NCBI RefSeq assembly: GCF_946479605.1
Contig: NZ_CAMLGT010000092.1
Coordinates: 1 to 12,924 of the forward strand
Length of the DNA stretch: 12,924 nucleotides
Direction: 5' to 3'
Source of the DNA: an uncultured Lacibacter sp.
GTDB lineage: Bacteria; Bacteroidota; Bacteroidia; Chitinophagales; Chitinophagaceae
The translations under genes and the position numbers were made by a program. The notes under the pieces are model-generated. The model was not told the origin of the DNA. It was given only the letters and a program-made list of their open reading frames with translations, and searched no databases. Below, one piece after another: positions 10,811 through 12,924 of the stretch; position 1 is the first letter of the stretch, and every line of letters starts with the position of its first letter.

Positions 10811-12178
10811 CTAAATATCCTCTCCGTATCTTTCTTTTGTTATTTGTTGTAATGATTTGCCTTGCGTTTTTGGTGTCCATATGGTTCCTACGATCAGTGC
10901 AAAAATGAGCAGCCCGATCATAACGTAAGCTGCGGTGTAAAAACCTTCACCGTTTTCGCCATAAATATTTACAAAACCAAAACCCCACACCGCTGCAATG
11001 CTTCTAACCGCAAAGAACATAATACCCTGAGCAGCGGCCCGGTATTTGGCAGGAAAAAGTTCCGAAGCCCAAAGCGCATAAAATGCCTGCACGCTTATTC
11101 CTGCATGGATGCCCCAAAGCATGGTGAAGGTCCATAATGCAACATGATTTTTTATGCCGATAAAAATAAGAATGCACCAGGCCACTATTCCTATTGATGT
11201 ACCGAAAACATAGAGCCAGCGTTGATTCACTTTATCAACCAACATGGCAAAGCCAAAATAGGTTACTGCAATAATGACGATCCATTGTACTGCCGTAATC
11301 ATATTGGCCTCTCCGTTTGAAAGACCGCCTGCGGTTTCATAAATATGTTGCTGAAAGAAACCCATTACCGAAGCCACCATATTCCAGCTAATGTAAATGC
11401 CGGCAAGGAAAAGCATGGTTCGGATATTTACTTTATTTGTAAACAGCGTACCAAACGATGCAAAAACGCCGGGTTGCTTTTCGTTGGTTTGCAATTTTTT
11501 TGCTTCTTCCCAATCTTTCGATTCATTGAGTTTCCTTTGCAAAGTCCATGCGATGAAAGCCACAACCAATAAAGACCCGAAAATAATACGGCTGCTGAAT
11601 ACATTGATGGCTTCAACACTTGCATCGTTACCAATAAAGAGCGTTGCGATCTTTTGCACGTATTCAAATAAAACACCGGCAGAAGCATCGGCTTTACCGG
11701 GAGCAAGGAGCATTCCCAGCAATAAAATAATCATCGGGCCCACACCCCACGCAAATTGTGAAATACCCATATTCTTTCCACGATTACCCACTTCTGAGTT
11801 TTCAGAAATATAAGTCCATGAAGCAGGAACACCAACTCCCACAGAAATACCTGTGACCAAAAAACCAATCAACAGCATGGGAAAATTAACGGTGAACATG
11901 ATGATGGCAATCCCCAGCATATACACAAGCATGTTGTATGTATAAATGGTTTTACGTCCGTATTTGTCGGCAAGGAAGCCGCCGAAAATGGCGCCGATAG
12001 CCGCACCAAAGGCGTTGGCACTAAGAGCATTCAGCCAACCGAGATGTCCTTCGTGAAGACCAAGGTAATTTTGCCAAAGCGTCAACCCGCTTGCACCTGC
12101 CACAATCGCACCGGCATCCAGGTAATTTGTGAGCGATACAGCGATCGTACTTTTTAAACTTCCTTTTGTATGTTCCAT
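10811..12178 (-). CDS. Sugar-porter type MFS transporter
   Basis: This 455-residue inner-membrane protein has about twelve hydrophobic helices and a hydrophilic central loop (about 213-248). The MFS loop 2-3 signature GGFLADKYGRK is at 66-76. The sugar-porter style motif after helix 6 is not obvious, but SELFPAKYRAAAQG at 372-385 matches the loop that normally reads SE-FP---R. It probably imports a sugar or small glycoside by proton or sodium symport, which suits the cytoplasmic rhamnosidase encoded just downstream. The ATG lies 1 nt after the stop of the symporter gene. The 46-nt spacer to the next gene (10765-10810) shows no promoter or terminator that I can recognise. Family is clear, substrate is not. 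Confidence 0.88.
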   Translation of the reverse strand: MEHTKGSLKSTIAVSLTNYLDAGAIVAGASGLTLWQNYLGLHEGHLGWLNALSANAFGAAIGAIFGGFLADKYGRKTIYTYNMLVYMLGIAIIMFTVNFPMLLIGFLVTGISVGVGVPASWTYISENSEVGNRGKNMGISQFAWGVGPMIILLLGMLLAPGKADASAGVLFEYVQKIATLFIGNDASVEAINVFSSRIIFGSLLVVAFIAWTLQRKLNESKDWEEAKKLQTNEKQPGVFASFGTLFTNKVNIRTMLFLAGIYISWNMVASVMGFFQQHIYETAGGLSNGEANMITAVQWIVIIAVTYFGFAMLVDKVNQRWLYVFGTSIGIVAWCILIFIGIKNHVALWTFTMLWGIHAGISVQAFYALWASELFPAKYRAAAQGIMFFAVRSIAAVWGFGFVNIYGENGEGFYTAAYVMIGLLIFALIVGTIWTPKTQGKSLQQITKERYGEDI

Positions 12179-12179
12179 A

Positions 12180-12924
12180 TCAATGTCCGTTAAAAATGAT
12201 GTAGAGGGTTAGTATAGCTAGTCCTAATAATGCAAATAAAATTTTTACCTGCTTATCTGTTTTTGGTAAAGGCGTTGTTTCAATGGCAGCAGTTACTTTG
12301 CTTCTATCTACCAATGAAATGACGATGGCTGCTACAAACAAAACAGCAAATATGTAAAATGAGATAAGGAAATAATGCGGCCACCATGTATTTGCTCCCG
12401 TTGCAGCATCGGGTGGTAAGATCCATAAATTAAGCATGCCAACAAACAAGCTGAATGCAGAGCCGACTGATAAAATTAAATTCACTGCCAACTTGGTTGT
12501 GCGTTTCCAGAATACACTCAATAAAAATGTAACTGCCAATGGCGGAGCGAGGTAACCAAGTATCGATTGAAAAATATCGAACAGCGTTTTACCTTTTACA
12601 TTATCCAACGCAATAGCCATTAACACAGCCAATATACATCCAATGACAACCACAATACGTCCAACATTGATCTGTTGCTTTACTGTTGCATTCTTATTCA
12701 TGTTGTTGACATAAATATCTTTTGTAAACACCGTGCTTAATGCATTTAAGGAGGAACCAATGGTTGCTACCAGCACAGCAATCAGCACACAAATCACCAA
12801 CCCATTCAATCCTGAAGGAAAGAGGTTGGTCACCATCGTCATGTAGGCTAACTTATCATCAGTTAAATCGGGGAACAATGCAAAACACAAAATTCCCGGC
12901 AATATAAACATGGGCAAAGCCAAT
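12180..12924 (-). CDS. Solute:sodium symporter (SSS family), 5' end beyond window
   Basis: Only the C-terminal 247 residues are visible. The frame is open at the right edge, and the first codons (TTG GCT TTG CCC) are internal sequence, not a start. About seven hydrophobic helices remain. The stretch around visible residues 40-71, ending LNALSTVFTKDIY, matches the helix of SGLT-like symporters that carries part of the Na2 site. In vSGLT this site has Ser364-Ser365; the equivalent pair here reads Ala53-Thr54, so one serine is missing. It should use the sodium gradient to import a sugar or organic acid. It is the first visible gene of the operon and its TGA is 1 nt from the MFS ATG. Having two importers in a row suggests that two different products of the locus are taken up. 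Confidence 0.88.
   Translation of the reverse strand, partial: LALPMFILPGILCFALFPDLTDDKLAYMTMVTNLFPSGLNGLVICVLIAVLVATIGSSLNALSTVFTKDIYVNNMNKNATVKQQINVGRIVVVIGCILAVLMAIALDNVKGKTLFDIFQSILGYLAPPLAVTFLLSVFWKRTTKLAVNLILSVGSAFSLFVGMLNLWILPPDAATGANTWWPHYFLISFYIFAVLFVAAIVISLVDRSKVTAAIETTPLPKTDKQVKILFALLGLAILTLYIIFNGH

Noticed and set aside
12912..12924. Apparent start of the symporter at the right edge
   Set aside because: The codon is TTG within sequence that continues out of the window, and half of an SSS protein is missing, so it is an internal residue.

Overview
The window looks like one long leftward (minus-strand) operon from a Bacteroidota genome, most likely a plant-polysaccharide degrader of the Chitinophagaceae type. 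The reasons are the mix of GH2, GH78 and GH127 glycosidases, the moderate-to-low GC, the absence of Shine-Dalgarno sequences before the starts, and dispersed palindromic repeats. The phylum call is an inference from content; there is no rRNA or marker gene here.

In transcription order (right to left) the genes are: a solute:sodium symporter whose 5' end lies outside the window (12924-12180); a sugar-porter MFS transporter (12178-10811); a GH78-type alpha-L-rhamnosidase without signal peptide (10764-8632); an exported GH127 (DUF1680) glycosidase (8630-6615); a RuBisCO-like protein, RLP (6613-5369); a DUF1537 / four-carbon acid sugar kinase (5369-4083); an Asp/Glu-racemase-fold protein (3929-3255); a BASS-family (bile acid:sodium symporter fold) permease (3207-1948); and an exported LacZ-type GH2 glycosidase that runs off the left edge (1946-1). 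Five of the eight junctions have a 1-nt gap or a 1-nt overlap, so translation is probably coupled.

The most interesting part is the centre: RLP + DUF1537 kinase + racemase-fold protein + permease, enclosed by glycosidases. In the known D-apiose/apionate routes a DUF1537 kinase (OiaK) phosphorylates 3-oxo-isoapionate and an RLP (OiaX or OiaT) decarboxylates or transcarboxylates the product. The window fits a related pathway: exported glycosidases release a sugar or sugar acid, the transporters bring it in, the kinase phosphorylates an acid intermediate and the RLP breaks or makes a C-C bond. The enzymes that would form the oxo acid (dehydrogenase, lactonase, oxidoisomerase) are not visible, and the racemase-fold protein is not part of the apionate routes as I remember them, so the substrate is open. 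GH127 and GH78 enzymes both occur in rhamnogalacturonan-II breakdown, which makes apiose or aceric acid attractive but unproven candidates.

Three unrelated short repeats sit at gene edges in the left third of the operon. One forms the signal-peptide coding region of the GH2 gene, one supplies the C-terminus and stop codon of the racemase-fold gene, and one starts right after the kinase stop codon. There is no gene-free stretch over 300 bases; the longest gap (3930-4082) is 153 bases.
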